The position numbers and the translations under genes were made by a program. A DNA stretch of 64,000 bases from Limnohabitans sp. Its GTDB lineage: Bacteria; Bacteroidota; Bacteroidia; Flavobacteriales; Flavobacteriaceae. Under the pieces are notes generated by a model that saw only the letters and a program-made list of their open reading frames with translations, searched no databases and was not told the origin of the DNA. The stretch lies in NCBI GenBank assembly GCA_030053945.1, contig JASGCW010000002.1, forward strand, positions 62,001-126,000, read 5' to 3'. Of the stretch, positions 45,409-53,950 are shown one piece after another (the stretch's first letter is position 1; the number at the start of each line of letters is the position of its first letter).

Positions 45409-46422
45409 ATGAAAGGAGTTTTATTAGTTAATTTAGGTTCGCCTGAAAGTCCAGATCCAAAAGATGTAAAACCATATTTAGATGAGTTCTTAATGGATAA
45501 ATACGTGATTGATGTTCCGTATTTATTAAGAGCTTTTTTAGTTAGAGGCATTATTTTGCGTAAACGACCTGAAGAATCGGCACACGCTTATGGGAAAATT
45601 TGGACTAAAGAAGGTTCGCCTTTAGTGGTAATATCAAAAAATGTTCAAAAGAAAGTTCAAAATAGAGTAGATGTTCCTATTGCATTAGCGATGCGTTATG
45701 GTACGATGACTATTCAAAAAGGCTTACAAGAGTTAAAAGATAAAGGTGTTACCGAAGTGTTGTTGTTACCAATGTATCCTCAATATGCAATGGCCTCTAC
45801 GAAAACGATTCTAGTTTTAGCCGAAGAGCTTCGTAAAAAGCATTTCCCAGAAATGAAATTTACTGTGATTAATTCGTTTTATAATAAAAAAGATTATATC
45901 CAGAACTTGGCAGATTCAATTAAAAGACATTTAGAAGGTTTTGACTACGACCATTTATTATTCTCTTACCACGGAATTCCAGAGCGTCATATCCGCAAGA
46001 CAGATGTGACCAAATCGCATTGTAAAATCAATAGTAGTTGTTGTGTTACAGCTTCACCAGCGCACGAATTTTGTTACCGTCATCAGTGTTTTGAAACCAC
46101 ACGTCAGGTTGTAGAATTATTAGGTATTCCAAAGGAAAAATATAGCGAAACATTCCAATCACGTTTAGCGGGAGATAAATGGTTAGAACCTTATACGGAC
46201 GTTGAAATCAATAAAATGCCAGCAAAAGGGATAAAAAATCTAGCGGTAGTTACTCCAGCCTTCGTAGCAGATTGTTTGGAAACACTGGAAGAAATTGCAA
46301 TGCGTGCCGATGAAGACTTCAAAGAAAACGGAGGTGAAAATTTTAAAGCTATTCCGTGTTTGAATGAAGATGAGGCGTGGATGGATACTATTGCGAGTTG
46401 GATAAAGGATTGGGCTAATTAA
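45409..46422 (+). CDS. hemH: Ferrochelatase
   Basis: Inserts ferrous iron into protoporphyrin IX, the final step. Family motifs: KGVLLVNLGSPESP at the start, LPMYPQYAMAST, and the active-site FSYHGIPERHIRKTD with its metal-handling His. A cysteine-rich insertion (CKINSSCCVTASPAHEFC) lies at about 205-225, reminiscent of the clusters seen in some ferrochelatases, but no iron-sulfur ligand set is certain. Length 337. It is transcribed in the same direction as the AraC-type gene. Confidence 0.95.
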   Translation: MKGVLLVNLGSPESPDPKDVKPYLDEFLMDKYVIDVPYLLRAFLVRGIILRKRPEESAHAYGKIWTKEGSPLVVISKNVQKKVQNRVDVPIALAMRYGTMTIQKGLQELKDKGVTEVLLLPMYPQYAMASTKTILVLAEELRKKHFPEMKFTVINSFYNKKDYIQNLADSIKRHLEGFDYDHLLFSYHGIPERHIRKTDVTKSHCKINSSCCVTASPAHEFCYRHQCFETTRQVVELLGIPKEKYSETFQSRLAGDKWLEPYTDVEINKMPAKGIKNLAVVTPAFVADCLETLEEIAMRADEDFKENGGENFKAIPCLNEDEAWMDTIASWIKDWAN

Positions 46423-46429
46423 TTTGTTT

Positions 46430-46450
46430 GAAGTTTCAGGTTTCAAGTTT
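46430..46450. repeat. Short repeat word after hemH, related to the hemA-hemC junction repeat
   Basis: The stretch contains AAGTTTCAGG and TTTCAAGTTT in series, the same units as at 42954-42977 but in a different order. It precedes the yhcG remnant. Confidence 0.6.
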
Positions 46451-46456
46451 AATTTT

Positions 46457-46742
46457 ATGATAGAATCAGATAAGCTTTTTTCTTTAGAAAACTTATTAAA
46501 TGATTATTTCTTTGTTAATTGAACAAAGTAAGCATAAGGCAGTTATTCAAAGTAATAGTATTTTGACACAATTGTTTTGGCAAGTTGGAACAAAAATAAA
46601 TGATTCTATTTTAGAAAATAAAAGAGCAGATTATGGAAAGCAAATTGTCGTTACACTGTCACGACAATTGACAGAAAAATATGGGAGGAATTTTGAGGAG
46701 AAAAATTTGAGAAGAATGCTTCAGTTTGCGGAACAATTTTAA
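46457..46742 (+). pseudogene. Broken remnant of a YhcG (DUF1016) family nuclease gene
   Basis: The frame 46500-46742 encodes 80 residues that match only the N-terminal half of the YhcG/DUF1016 family: AVIQSNSILTQLFWQVGTKI, then ADYGKQIVVTLSRQLTEKYG and NLRRMLQFAEQF. The protein then stops where the C-terminal PD-(D/E)XK nuclease domain should begin. An ATG at 46457 opens another frame (IESDKLFSLENLLNDYF) that resembles the missing extreme N-terminus, so a frameshift near 46500 is likely. The fragment sits between hemH and hemJ, where it appears to be a decayed insertion. Confidence 0.65.
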
Positions 46743-46778
46743 CTAGAGAAAAAATGGAAATTAAAAAATTACTTTAGT

Positions 46779-47324
46779 ATGTATGAATATCTAAAATCCC
46801 TACATCTCATCTTTATCATCACTTGGTTTGCAGGATTGTTTTACATAGTACGTTTGTTTGTCTATCACGCGGAAGCCAAACAAAAACCTGAACCAGAGCA
46901 AAGTATTTTGATTAAGCAATACCAACTAATGCAATATCGCTTATGGTATATCATCACTTGGCCTAGTGCGGTTTTAGCGAGTATTTTTGCTTTTTGGATG
47001 TTGCTATTTACAGATATTGGTAGTTTTTGGCTTACCCAATCATGGATGCACGTAAAGTTGGGATTTGTGTTTTTATTGTATTTATACCATTTGAAATGCC
47101 ACCAAATTTTTTTACAGCTGCAAAAAGACGAAGTAAAGCATACTTCAAGTTTTTTTAGACTGTGGAATGAAGGTGCGACCATCATCTTGTTTGCCGTGGT
47201 TTTTTTAGTAATTCTAAAAAATGCAGTGAATTGGATATTCGGAGTTATTGGAATTATACTTTTTTCAGTACTTTTAATGTTAGGATATAAATTTTATAAA
47301 AAAGTAAGACAGCGCAATACGTAA
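46779..47324 (+). CDS. hemJ: Protoporphyrinogen oxidase HemJ-type membrane protein
   Basis: Four-to-five-helix membrane protein of 181 residues of the UPF0093/HemJ family (often labelled CopD-like). The N-terminal LKSLHLIFIITWFAGLFYIVRLFVYHAEA is the family hallmark, holding the conserved His of helix 1 and a second His after the Arg. HemJ oxidises protoporphyrinogen IX to protoporphyrin IX. No hemG or hemY is seen in the window and the gene lies downstream of hemH, which supports this role. The stop overlaps the next ATG by one base (TAATG). Confidence 0.86.
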   Translation: MYEYLKSLHLIFIITWFAGLFYIVRLFVYHAEAKQKPEPEQSILIKQYQLMQYRLWYIITWPSAVLASIFAFWMLLFTDIGSFWLTQSWMHVKLGFVFLLYLYHLKCHQIFLQLQKDEVKHTSSFFRLWNEGATIILFAVVFLVILKNAVNWIFGVIGIILFSVLLMLGYKFYKKVRQRNT

Positions 47325-48799
47325 TGAACACCCCTTTTTCAGGACAAAATTTATCACTTCGTGCTAGAATCTTTATTGCAATGATTCTAGTCACATTAAT
47401 ATCATCAATCCTGATTGCCTTGGTGTCTATCTTGCATTTTCAATATGAAAGTGAAGAATACCATCAGGATCGTTTACTCAGAAAAGAAGAACAGATTAAA
47501 CAACATATTGAATATGTATTAGAGACTACTCCTCATCCACTTACTACGTTTAATATCTCACTTATTTTTAGAGAAAAAATTTTTGAAATATCTGACATTC
47601 ACAACATCGAAGTTGATATTTGTGACCTAACAGGTCGTTTATTGGTTACGTCAAAAGCACCAATGATTAGAGGGCAAGTATCTATAAATATTCCTGATTA
47701 TATTTTGAGGAGCGTTAAAAAGTCAGCTTCACAACGATATGTAGATGTAACTGAAAAAAATGGTGAAAAATTTCAATTTTCGTACAGTTATCTGATGGAC
47801 CACATTGAAAATAAGCCTATAGGCATTATTCGTTTGCCTTATAAAGAGGATAATACTTTTTATAAAAGCGAGATTCAAAAGTTTTTAACCCTTTTCAGTG
47901 TAGTTTATTTAGGTATGCTAGCAATTTCTATCTGGTTAGCCTATTATATATCTCGATATATTACAAAATCTTTGGAAACGATTTCTCAACGTTTAAATAG
48001 AACCAGTTTTGTTGAGAAAAACAAAAAAATTGAATTGATTGCTAATACTCCAGAAATAGATAGTCTAATCCAGTCATATAATAATATGATAGATGAATTA
48101 GAAGAAAGCGCAAACAAATTAGCTCAAATTGAAAGAGAAGGAGCTTGGCGCGAGATGGCAAAACAGGTAGCACATGAAATTAAAAACCCGTTAACGCCAA
48201 TGCGACTAACAGTGCAAAGTTTTCAAAGAAAATTTGATAGTCAGGACCCGAATATTAATCAAAAATTAGCCGATTATTCAAAAACATTAATACAACAAAT
48301 TGACACTATGAGTGCTGTTGCATCAGCATTTTCAAATTTTGCATCGATGCCAGCACAACAAAATGAAACACTCGATGTGGTTGAGGTTGTTCATATGGCA
48401 TTGGACATTTTTAATGAAGATTGTATTGAATTTTTCCCTAGTTCGAAAGAAATTATTACTAGGATTGATAGAACGCAATTGATTAGAATTATTACTAATT
48501 TAGTTAAAAATGCCTTGCAAGCAATACCTGAAGAAAAAGAAGATAAGAAAGTTGTTGTCTCAGTAAAAAAAGAGGGTACAAATGCTATTATCAAAGTGCA
48601 AGACAATGGAAAAGGAATAGCTGAGGAAGATTTTGAACGTATTTTTGAACCTAAATTTACTACTAAAACAAGTGGAATGGGATTAGGCTTGGCAATCATC
48701 AAAAATATTATCGAAAATTATAGCGGAAGTATTACTTTTGAATCCAAATTAAATCAAGGAACAACCTTTAAAGTTATTTTACCTATCATAAATCAATAA
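47324..48799 (+). CDS. HAMP-containing membrane sensor histidine kinase
   Basis: Protein of 491 residues. An N-terminal membrane helix (about 12-33), a periplasmic sensor of roughly 155 residues and a second helix (about 190-212) are followed by a HAMP-like linker. The dimerisation domain carries the phospho-acceptor H284 in VAHEIKNPLTPMRL, and the HATPase domain has the N-box ITNLVKNALQAIPEE, G1 VQDNGKGIAEED and G2 GMGLGLAIIKNIIENYSG. This is an NtrY-like organisation. No response regulator is adjacent. It overlaps hemJ by one base, so haem or redox status may be linked to its expression. Confidence 0.92.
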   Translation: MNTPFSGQNLSLRARIFIAMILVTLISSILIALVSILHFQYESEEYHQDRLLRKEEQIKQHIEYVLETTPHPLTTFNISLIFREKIFEISDIHNIEVDICDLTGRLLVTSKAPMIRGQVSINIPDYILRSVKKSASQRYVDVTEKNGEKFQFSYSYLMDHIENKPIGIIRLPYKEDNTFYKSEIQKFLTLFSVVYLGMLAISIWLAYYISRYITKSLETISQRLNRTSFVEKNKKIELIANTPEIDSLIQSYNNMIDELEESANKLAQIEREGAWREMAKQVAHEIKNPLTPMRLTVQSFQRKFDSQDPNINQKLADYSKTLIQQIDTMSAVASAFSNFASMPAQQNETLDVVEVVHMALDIFNEDCIEFFPSSKEIITRIDRTQLIRIITNLVKNALQAIPEEKEDKKVVVSVKKEGTNAIIKVQDNGKGIAEEDFERIFEPKFTTKTSGMGLGLAIIKNIIENYSGSITFESKLNQGTTFKVILPIINQ

Positions 48800-48801
48800 A
48801 T

Positions 48802-49584
48802 ATGGAATTTAAAAACATTCTAGTAGAACACGAAAAATTTACAGCAAAAGTTACTATAAATCGTCCAGAGAAATTAAATGCACTCAATTCTGAAACTATA
48901 AAAGAGTTGCACGAATGTTTAAAAAAATTAGATGAAAATGAAATGGTGCGAACGATTATCATTACAGGAAGTGGAGAAAAAGCATTTGTAGCGGGAGCAG
49001 ATATTTCTGAGTTTGCACATTTTTCTGACAAAGAAGGTGCTGAATTAGCAAGAAAAGGACAAGAGTTGTTGTTTAGTTTTGTTGAAAATATGAAAACACC
49101 AGTAATTGCAGCCGTTAATGGTTTTGCTTTAGGTGGAGGTTTAGAATTAGCGATGTCTTGCCATTTCCGTATAGCTTCAGATAATGCAAAAATGGGATTG
49201 CCAGAAACTTCATTAGGAGTAATTCCAGGGTATGGAGGAACACAACGTTTGGCACAATTAATAGGTCGTGGTCGTGCTATGGAAATGATTATGACAGCTG
49301 GAATGATAGATGCTAATACCGCTAAAGATTTTGGATTAGTAAATCACGTAGTTCCTCAAGCAGATTTATTTTCAACTTATATGACTATAGCGGATAAGAT
49401 TCAACGAAATTCTCCTGTAGCTATTTCTAAAGCAATTGAAGCGGTTAATGCTAATTACCAAGATGGAGTAAACGGTTTTGATGTCGAAATTCAAAAATTT
49501 GGAGAGTGTTTTGCTACCGCCGATTTTAAAGAAGGAACAACAGCTTTTTTAGAGAAAAGAAAAGCGGAGTTTAAGGGGAATTGA
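48802..49584 (+). CDS. Enoyl-CoA hydratase/isomerase (crotonase family)
   Basis: Hydrates trans-2-enoyl-CoA in fatty-acid and amino-acid oxidation. The oxyanion-hole segments AFVAGADISEF and NGFALGGGLELAMSCH are present, with one glutamate in ELAMSCHFR and the second in GLPETSLGVIPGYGGTQRL, as in true short-chain hydratases. Length 260. The ATG comes two bases after the kinase stop, so it is the last gene of that transcript. The exact substrate cannot be told from sequence. Confidence 0.92.
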   Translation: MEFKNILVEHEKFTAKVTINRPEKLNALNSETIKELHECLKKLDENEMVRTIIITGSGEKAFVAGADISEFAHFSDKEGAELARKGQELLFSFVENMKTPVIAAVNGFALGGGLELAMSCHFRIASDNAKMGLPETSLGVIPGYGGTQRLAQLIGRGRAMEMIMTAGMIDANTAKDFGLVNHVVPQADLFSTYMTIADKIQRNSPVAISKAIEAVNANYQDGVNGFDVEIQKFGECFATADFKEGTTAFLEKRKAEFKGN

Positions 49585-49597
49585 TGTTTTTTAGTCA

Positions 49598-49646
49598 CAG
49601 TTTACAGCCACAGTGATCAAAAACTGGTTACTGTGACTGTGAACTG
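49598..49646. repeat. 17-bp imperfect inverted repeat between convergent genes
   Basis: The arms at 49598-49614 and 49630-49646 pair except for two wobble positions, around a 15-base loop. No T-tract follows. It is built of CAGTTTACAG-like words common in spacers of this genome and may serve as a bidirectional stop for the crotonase and the HD-domain gene. Confidence 0.65.
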
Positions 49647-49650
49647 AATA

Positions 49651-50295
49651 TTAATTCTTCCCTTCCCATTCCTCATAAAACTGCTCTAAAAACTGCTCCA
49701 TAAACAAATGACGTTGAGCAGCAATTTTTTTTCCAGTTTGTGTATTCATTTTATCTTTGAGAAGTAATAACTTTTCATAAAAATGATTGATGGTTGGAGC
49801 TTCACTTTTCTTGTATTCTTCTTTAGTCATATTCAACTTAGGAGGTATTTCAGGGTCATAGATTACTCTATTTTTAAATCCGCCATAATTGAATGTACGA
49901 GCTATTCCAATAGCACCTATGGCATCTAACCTATCTGCATCTTCGACAATATCAAGTTCTTTAGACTGGAATTTTTTTTCAAAATTTCCTCCCTTAAATG
50001 AAATGTTTTCAATAATATTGATAACGTGGTCTATTGTCTCAGAATTGACATTTTCACTTTCTAAAAAAGTTCGAGCTGTTTTAGGACCTATGGTTTCGTC
50101 ACCATCATAAAATTTACTATCGGCAATGTCGTGTAATAAGGCTGCTATTGCTACTACTGTTTTATCGCATTTTTCTTCAGAAGCAATTAGTAAAGCATTT
50201 TTATAGACCCGCTCAATATGAAACCAATCGTGACCACCTTCGGCATTTTGTAACTTCTCTTTTACAAATAGAGTCGTTTTTTCAATCAGATGCAT
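49651..50295 (-). CDS. HD-domain phosphohydrolase
   Basis: Metal-dependent hydrolase of 214 residues with the HD signature: EGGHDWFHIERVYKNAL, then LLHDIADSKF, and a later DRLDAIGAIGIARTF. This layout matches the YedJ/YpgQ subgroup of nucleotide phosphohydrolases. The physiological substrate is unknown; nucleotides or nucleotide second messengers are likely. It starts one base before the desaturase stop, so the two genes are probably co-transcribed. Confidence 0.88.
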   Translation of the reverse strand: MHLIEKTTLFVKEKLQNAEGGHDWFHIERVYKNALLIASEEKCDKTVVAIAALLHDIADSKFYDGDETIGPKTARTFLESENVNSETIDHVINIIENISFKGGNFEKKFQSKELDIVEDADRLDAIGAIGIARTFNYGGFKNRVIYDPEIPPKLNMTKEEYKKSEAPTINHFYEKLLLLKDKMNTQTGKKIAAQRHLFMEQFLEQFYEEWEGKN

Positions 50296-50296
50296 T

Positions 50297-51295
50297 TTAG
50301 ACTTCTAATGCTGGTTGAACCCATTTGAATATTTTTTCTTCAGCAGGAACAACTAGGCGTTCAGCTATTTTTGTCATTCTTGCAGGTAATTTCATTAAGT
50401 AATCACGTGCTTTTTCGGCCTCGTCAGTCAAGTTTGATACTTTTTCAATTTCCCAACGATCAATTAATTTTTGTAAAATATCAACATAATCTAATGCAGT
50501 ATATACACCTATTCTTTGAGCTGATTCGGAAAATTTTTCAAAGGCAGTGCCTATCGCCTCACCAGATTCACGAATTAAATGAGCAGGCATAGTGATTTTT
50601 TGCTTCATCATATATTGAAAAGATAGCATCATTTCACTCGGATCTATTTTGAAAATTCTATCTACAAAATCTGAGTAAGCGTGATGATGGCGCATTTCAT
50701 CCCCAGCAATTAATCGACAGATTTTCGATAATTTATGATCACCAAATTTTTTAGCAATTTGAGCTACACGATTATGAGAAACATAAGTTGCTAATTCTTG
50801 AAAACTAGTAAAAACAAAGTTTTTATACGGATCTCTATCGGTTCCTGGATCAAAACCATCGTTTATTAGATGTTGTGTAGTGATTTCTACTTCTCGCATA
50901 TTAACACGCCCAGAAAGATAAAGATATTTGTTTAATAGATCCCCGTGACGGTTTTCTTCTCCTGTCCACTGTCGAAGCCATTTTGCCCAACCATTATCTC
51001 CTCCTTCTCCTTTTTGAGAAACTCCTTCAACATCCATCAACCAAGATTCGTATGTAGGCAATGCTTCTTCTGTAATCGTATCACCCACAAGTACCACCCA
51101 AAAGTCATACGGTAAATCTTTGGCAATTTCTCTTAATTCTTTTACATCTTCAAGAAAAGTTTCACTTTCAGAATTGGGTAATAAATCACTTGGCTGCCAT
51201 ATTTTTTCAACAGGCAATAAATAGCTATCTACGAAAGATTCAATATTTTTTTCTAAGAATTGCATCACTTCGCGACGCACATTTTGTATAGACAT
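50297..51295 (-). CDS. Acyl-[acyl-carrier-protein] desaturase
   Basis: Soluble di-iron desaturase of 332 residues (fatty acid desaturase type 2, stearoyl-ACP desaturase family). The two metal-binding motifs are EENRHGDLLNKYL and DEMRHHHAYSDF, placed at the usual spacing. It introduces a cis double bond into an acyl-ACP using O2 and reduced ferredoxin. The neighbouring plsC gene, 36 bases upstream, supports a role in membrane lipid tuning. Confidence 0.92.
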   Translation of the reverse strand: MSIQNVRREVMQFLEKNIESFVDSYLLPVEKIWQPSDLLPNSESETFLEDVKELREIAKDLPYDFWVVLVGDTITEEALPTYESWLMDVEGVSQKGEGGDNGWAKWLRQWTGEENRHGDLLNKYLYLSGRVNMREVEITTQHLINDGFDPGTDRDPYKNFVFTSFQELATYVSHNRVAQIAKKFGDHKLSKICRLIAGDEMRHHHAYSDFVDRIFKIDPSEMMLSFQYMMKQKITMPAHLIRESGEAIGTAFEKFSESAQRIGVYTALDYVDILQKLIDRWEIEKVSNLTDEAEKARDYLMKLPARMTKIAERLVVPAEEKIFKWVQPALEV

Positions 51296-51331
51296 TAGTT
51301 GTGGTGTTTAGACTAAGGGGGGCTTAGTTGA

Positions 51332-52066
51332 TTAATTTTTTATATTCGATTTAATTATTGTTTCCGTTTTTTCTAGTATTTCATCAAAACTAAAATCAGA
51401 AATTTTTAACGGAGGATGAATCGTATGCTCTATTCTGTTTCCTAATCCTAATGGAAATTGACCAAAACGAGTCATTTTCCAAGAGTTGTTTATGGTTACA
51501 GGTAAAAAATATGCATCGGGTGCAAATTTATACAACATTTTTAAACCATTGACAGAAAAAGGTTTAGGAATTCCTGTTTTGCTTCTAGTACCTTCTGGAA
51601 AAATGACAACGGAGTAATTATTTTGATTTATATATTCGGCTACTCGTTTTATTTCAGGGAGTGCTTGTTTAGGGTCTTTTCGGTCAATTAGTGCCGAACC
51701 TCCGTGGCGTAAATTAAAAGAGACACTAGGAATGCCTTTTCCCAATTCTTTTTTGCTAATAAATTTTGGGTGACATTTTCTTAAAAACCAGATAAATGGC
51801 GGTATGTCATAAAGGCTTTGATGATTGGCAACAATAATTAATGGTTTATTACTAGGAATATTTTCTGTACCTTTTATATTGTAAGTGGTTCCTAAAATAT
51901 GAGTGGTGCGTACCAAGAACCAATTTAGGATTGCTACACTCCATCTATGTGCATTATAACCAAAAACATTTATACATATCCATTGTATGGGATGAAAAAT
52001 GACCAAGCATAATCCAAAGCAAAAATAGAATATAATAGATAACGGATAGGATAACAGTTTTTGCAT
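51332..52066 (-). CDS. plsC: 1-acyl-sn-glycerol-3-phosphate acyltransferase
   Basis: Membrane acyltransferase of 244 residues that makes phosphatidic acid. Motif I is NHQSLYDI (NHxxxxD), motif II is SALIDR and motif III is FPEGTRSKTG. One or two N-terminal helices (about 5-30) anchor the protein. It is upstream of the acyl-ACP desaturase, giving a lipid-related pair. A lysophospholipid acyltransferase of the same family with another preference cannot be excluded. Confidence 0.9.
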   Translation of the reverse strand: MQKLLSYPLSIIFYFCFGLCLVIFHPIQWICINVFGYNAHRWSVAILNWFLVRTTHILGTTYNIKGTENIPSNKPLIIVANHQSLYDIPPFIWFLRKCHPKFISKKELGKGIPSVSFNLRHGGSALIDRKDPKQALPEIKRVAEYINQNNYSVVIFPEGTRSKTGIPKPFSVNGLKMLYKFAPDAYFLPVTINNSWKMTRFGQFPLGLGNRIEHTIHPPLKISDFSFDEILEKTETIIKSNIKN

Positions 52067-52092
52067 TACTTAATTGTTTTGACAAAAATAAA

Positions 52093-52128
52093 AAAATGTC
52101 ATTTAAGTTTTACCCTAAATGACATTTT
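52093..52128 (-). terminator. Rho-independent terminator of the bacilliredoxin gene
   Basis: A perfect 13-bp stem joins AAAATGTCATTTA at 52093-52105 with its reverse complement at 52116-52128. On the minus strand it is followed by a T-rich tract. It lies 17 bases after the bacilliredoxin stop. Confidence 0.88.
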
Positions 52129-52144
52129 AGATAACGTTTTGTAA

Positions 52145-52555
52145 TTAGCAAAACTCGTTGTAAGCGTCTTTTAAGTTTTCGGCAATAATTTCTGCTGGGC
52201 GACCTTCAATATGGTGACGCTCTAACATATGCACTAATTCACCATTTCTGAATAATGCCATTGCTGGTGATGATGGTGGAAAAGGGAACATTTCTGCACG
52301 TGCGGCTTCTACCGCTTCTTTATCTACACCTGCAAAAACAGTAATTAATTGGCTTGGTTTTTTATCACCAGATAAGCTCATTACAGCTCCTGGACGAGCA
52401 TTACGTGCTGCACAACCACAAACAGAATTTACAACCACTAAAGCTGTGCCTTCTTTTGCCAATGCATTTTTTACTTCTTCTGCTGTATATAAATTTTGAA
52501 AACCGTTGCTAGTTAACTCTTCACGCATAGGTTTTACCATTTCTTCTGGATACAT
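52145..52555 (-). CDS. BrxA/BrxB-type bacilliredoxin
   Basis: Thioredoxin-like protein of 136 residues of the YphP/YqiW family. The active motif is CGC in VVNSVCGCAARNARPG, with the typical N-terminal MYPEEMVKPMREEL. In Firmicutes these proteins remove bacillithiol from proteins; Bacteroidota also contain such homologues, so a redox role is likely. The gene has its own terminator and a near-consensus -7 element upstream. Confidence 0.92.
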   Translation of the reverse strand: MYPEEMVKPMREELTSNGFQNLYTAEEVKNALAKEGTALVVVNSVCGCAARNARPGAVMSLSGDKKPSQLITVFAGVDKEAVEAARAEMFPFPPSSPAMALFRNGELVHMLERHHIEGRPAEIIAENLKDAYNEFC

Positions 52556-52584
52556 ATTCTTTTATATTAAAAGTTATTGTGATG

Positions 52585-52592
52585 CAAAGGTA
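52585..52592 (-). promoter_or_regulatory. Candidate -7 element of the bacilliredoxin gene
   Basis: On the minus strand TACCTTTG, followed by C, is an exact TAnnTTTG match about 30 bases from the ATG. No clear TTG partner is present at the -33 position, so the call rests on the -7 element only. Confidence 0.4.
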
Positions 52593-52639
52593 CAAAGTTT
52601 TTTACTTTATCATTTTTTTATTAGTAGGATTTTAACGAA

Positions 52640-53266
52640 TTAAACATTCATTTGTTTTTCAAATTCTTCTAAAAACAATCCTATGTGATACCCATCAATC
52701 AATCCGTGATGTACATGCATAGACATTGGCATCGTTTTCTGCCCATTTAAATCTGTTAGTTTTCCAAAAGAAATTTTAGGACAACTATCAGGATATGAAA
52801 AACCCCGAGCGTGCGATATTGAAGTGAAATTTATCCAAGGTAATGCTGAGAAATGTATCAAATTCTTTTCAGAAAAATCTCTTGTAAACAAGCCTTGTGT
52901 AGTCTGAATTCGGGCAATTTCAGCATCCACATTTTTTGAAAATTGCAACAAATCTTCGTCGAATTTTATGTGTGAAAAGCCAAAAGTTTTGTCTTCTCGC
53001 ATTATGGTAGCCGATGCATCAATTTGGTCATAAACATAGACTTCATTGTCAATGATTCGGTATCTGAAGTTTTCAATGGCATTTACTGCAACCATTGTTT
53101 TGTGTAAATAATAAGTAAAGAAAGAAATTCCTAGTTCCTTTGCAGTTTCATAGGCATTAGTACAATCAATAGTTTGTGTTATACCGTAAAAAGGCTCTTC
53201 CATTGCGGAAAAGAATTCGAAGTGTTCTTTACGGTTCCAAGAATTGAGGTCTAACTTTTGTTTCAT
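52640..53266 (-). CDS. Chloramphenicol acetyltransferase-like protein
   Basis: Type A CAT-fold acetyltransferase of 208 residues. The start LDLNSWNRKEHFEFF and the catalytic motif HVHHGLIDGYH, with the active His in HHxxxDG, are clear. The middle has FGFSHIKFDEDLLQFSKN and NFTSISHARGF. The length is slightly shorter than classical CAT enzymes (about 215). Chromosomal CAT-like genes occur in Bacteroidota and may act on other substrates, so resistance cannot be assumed. It overlaps the HAD hydrolase stop by one base. Confidence 0.85.
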   Translation of the reverse strand: MKQKLDLNSWNRKEHFEFFSAMEEPFYGITQTIDCTNAYETAKELGISFFTYYLHKTMVAVNAIENFRYRIIDNEVYVYDQIDASATIMREDKTFGFSHIKFDEDLLQFSKNVDAEIARIQTTQGLFTRDFSEKNLIHFSALPWINFTSISHARGFSYPDSCPKISFGKLTDLNGQKTMPMSMHVHHGLIDGYHIGLFLEEFEKQMNV

Positions 53267-53949
53267 TAAACCAAAGATAATACTTCTTTAATATTTTCAA
53301 TTGCTTTGAAGTTATCGTGTTTAATTTCAAAATCGATTTTTTCGTATTCCCAAGTGGTATGATACGGAATATGTACTCCAAAACCACCAATATTTAAAAC
53401 AGGCAATACATCCGATTTTAAGGAATTTCCAATCATCATAAAATCTTGCGGATGAATATCTAATCGGCGTAACATTTTAGTATAATCTAAATCGGTTTTA
53501 TCGCTCATTACTTCAATATGATGGAAATAATGTCCAAGTCCCGAATCGTGTAACTTTCTGTGTTGGTCTTTTAAATCGCCTTTTGTAGCTACAATTAATT
53601 TGTATTTACTTTTTAATTCTTGAAGTACTTCTTCTACATTAGGGAGTAATTCTACAGGTTTTTGTAATAAATCTTTTCCTATATGAAGAATTTTATCAAT
53701 TGCTTTGCCTGAAATTTCATGATTCGTTAACTCTAAACCTGATTCTATCATAGAAAGAGTAAACGCTTTTATCCCAAACCCATAAATAGGTAAATTTTTA
53801 ACTTGATGATTTAAAATCAAAGTCAAAATTTCTTGTTTTGAAGCATAATCTTGAAACAAACCACAGAATTTTTCCTGTGCTTCATCAAAATAGGGTTCGT
53901 TGTGCCAAAGGGTATCATCAGCATCAAAAGCAATTACTTTTGGGGTCAT
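53266..53949 (-). CDS. HAD-superfamily hydrolase
   Basis: Phosphatase-like protein of 227 residues. The nucleophile motif is VIAFDADDTLWHN (DxDxT/V), motif II is LIVATKG and the acidic motif is MMIGNSLKSDVLP. The YjjG/REG-2-like subgroup is likely. The frame has an ATG at 53958, but the ATG at 53949 lies one base after the stop of the upstream RloB-like gene and starts with TPKVIAFDADD, the expected strand. It is followed with one-base overlap by the CAT-like gene, and preceded by the RloA/RloB-like pair in the same direction. Confidence 0.9.
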   Translation of the reverse strand: MTPKVIAFDADDTLWHNEPYFDEAQEKFCGLFQDYASKQEILTLILNHQVKNLPIYGFGIKAFTLSMIESGLELTNHEISGKAIDKILHIGKDLLQKPVELLPNVEEVLQELKSKYKLIVATKGDLKDQHRKLHDSGLGHYFHHIEVMSDKTDLDYTKMLRRLDIHPQDFMMIGNSLKSDVLPVLNIGGFGVHIPYHTTWEYEKIDFEIKHDNFKAIENIKEVLSLV

Positions 53950-53950
53950 A

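Noticed and set aside
52640..53266. CAT-like gene as a chloramphenicol resistance determinant
   Set aside because: The catalytic motif is present, but chromosomal relatives with other substrates are common and there is no mobile context.
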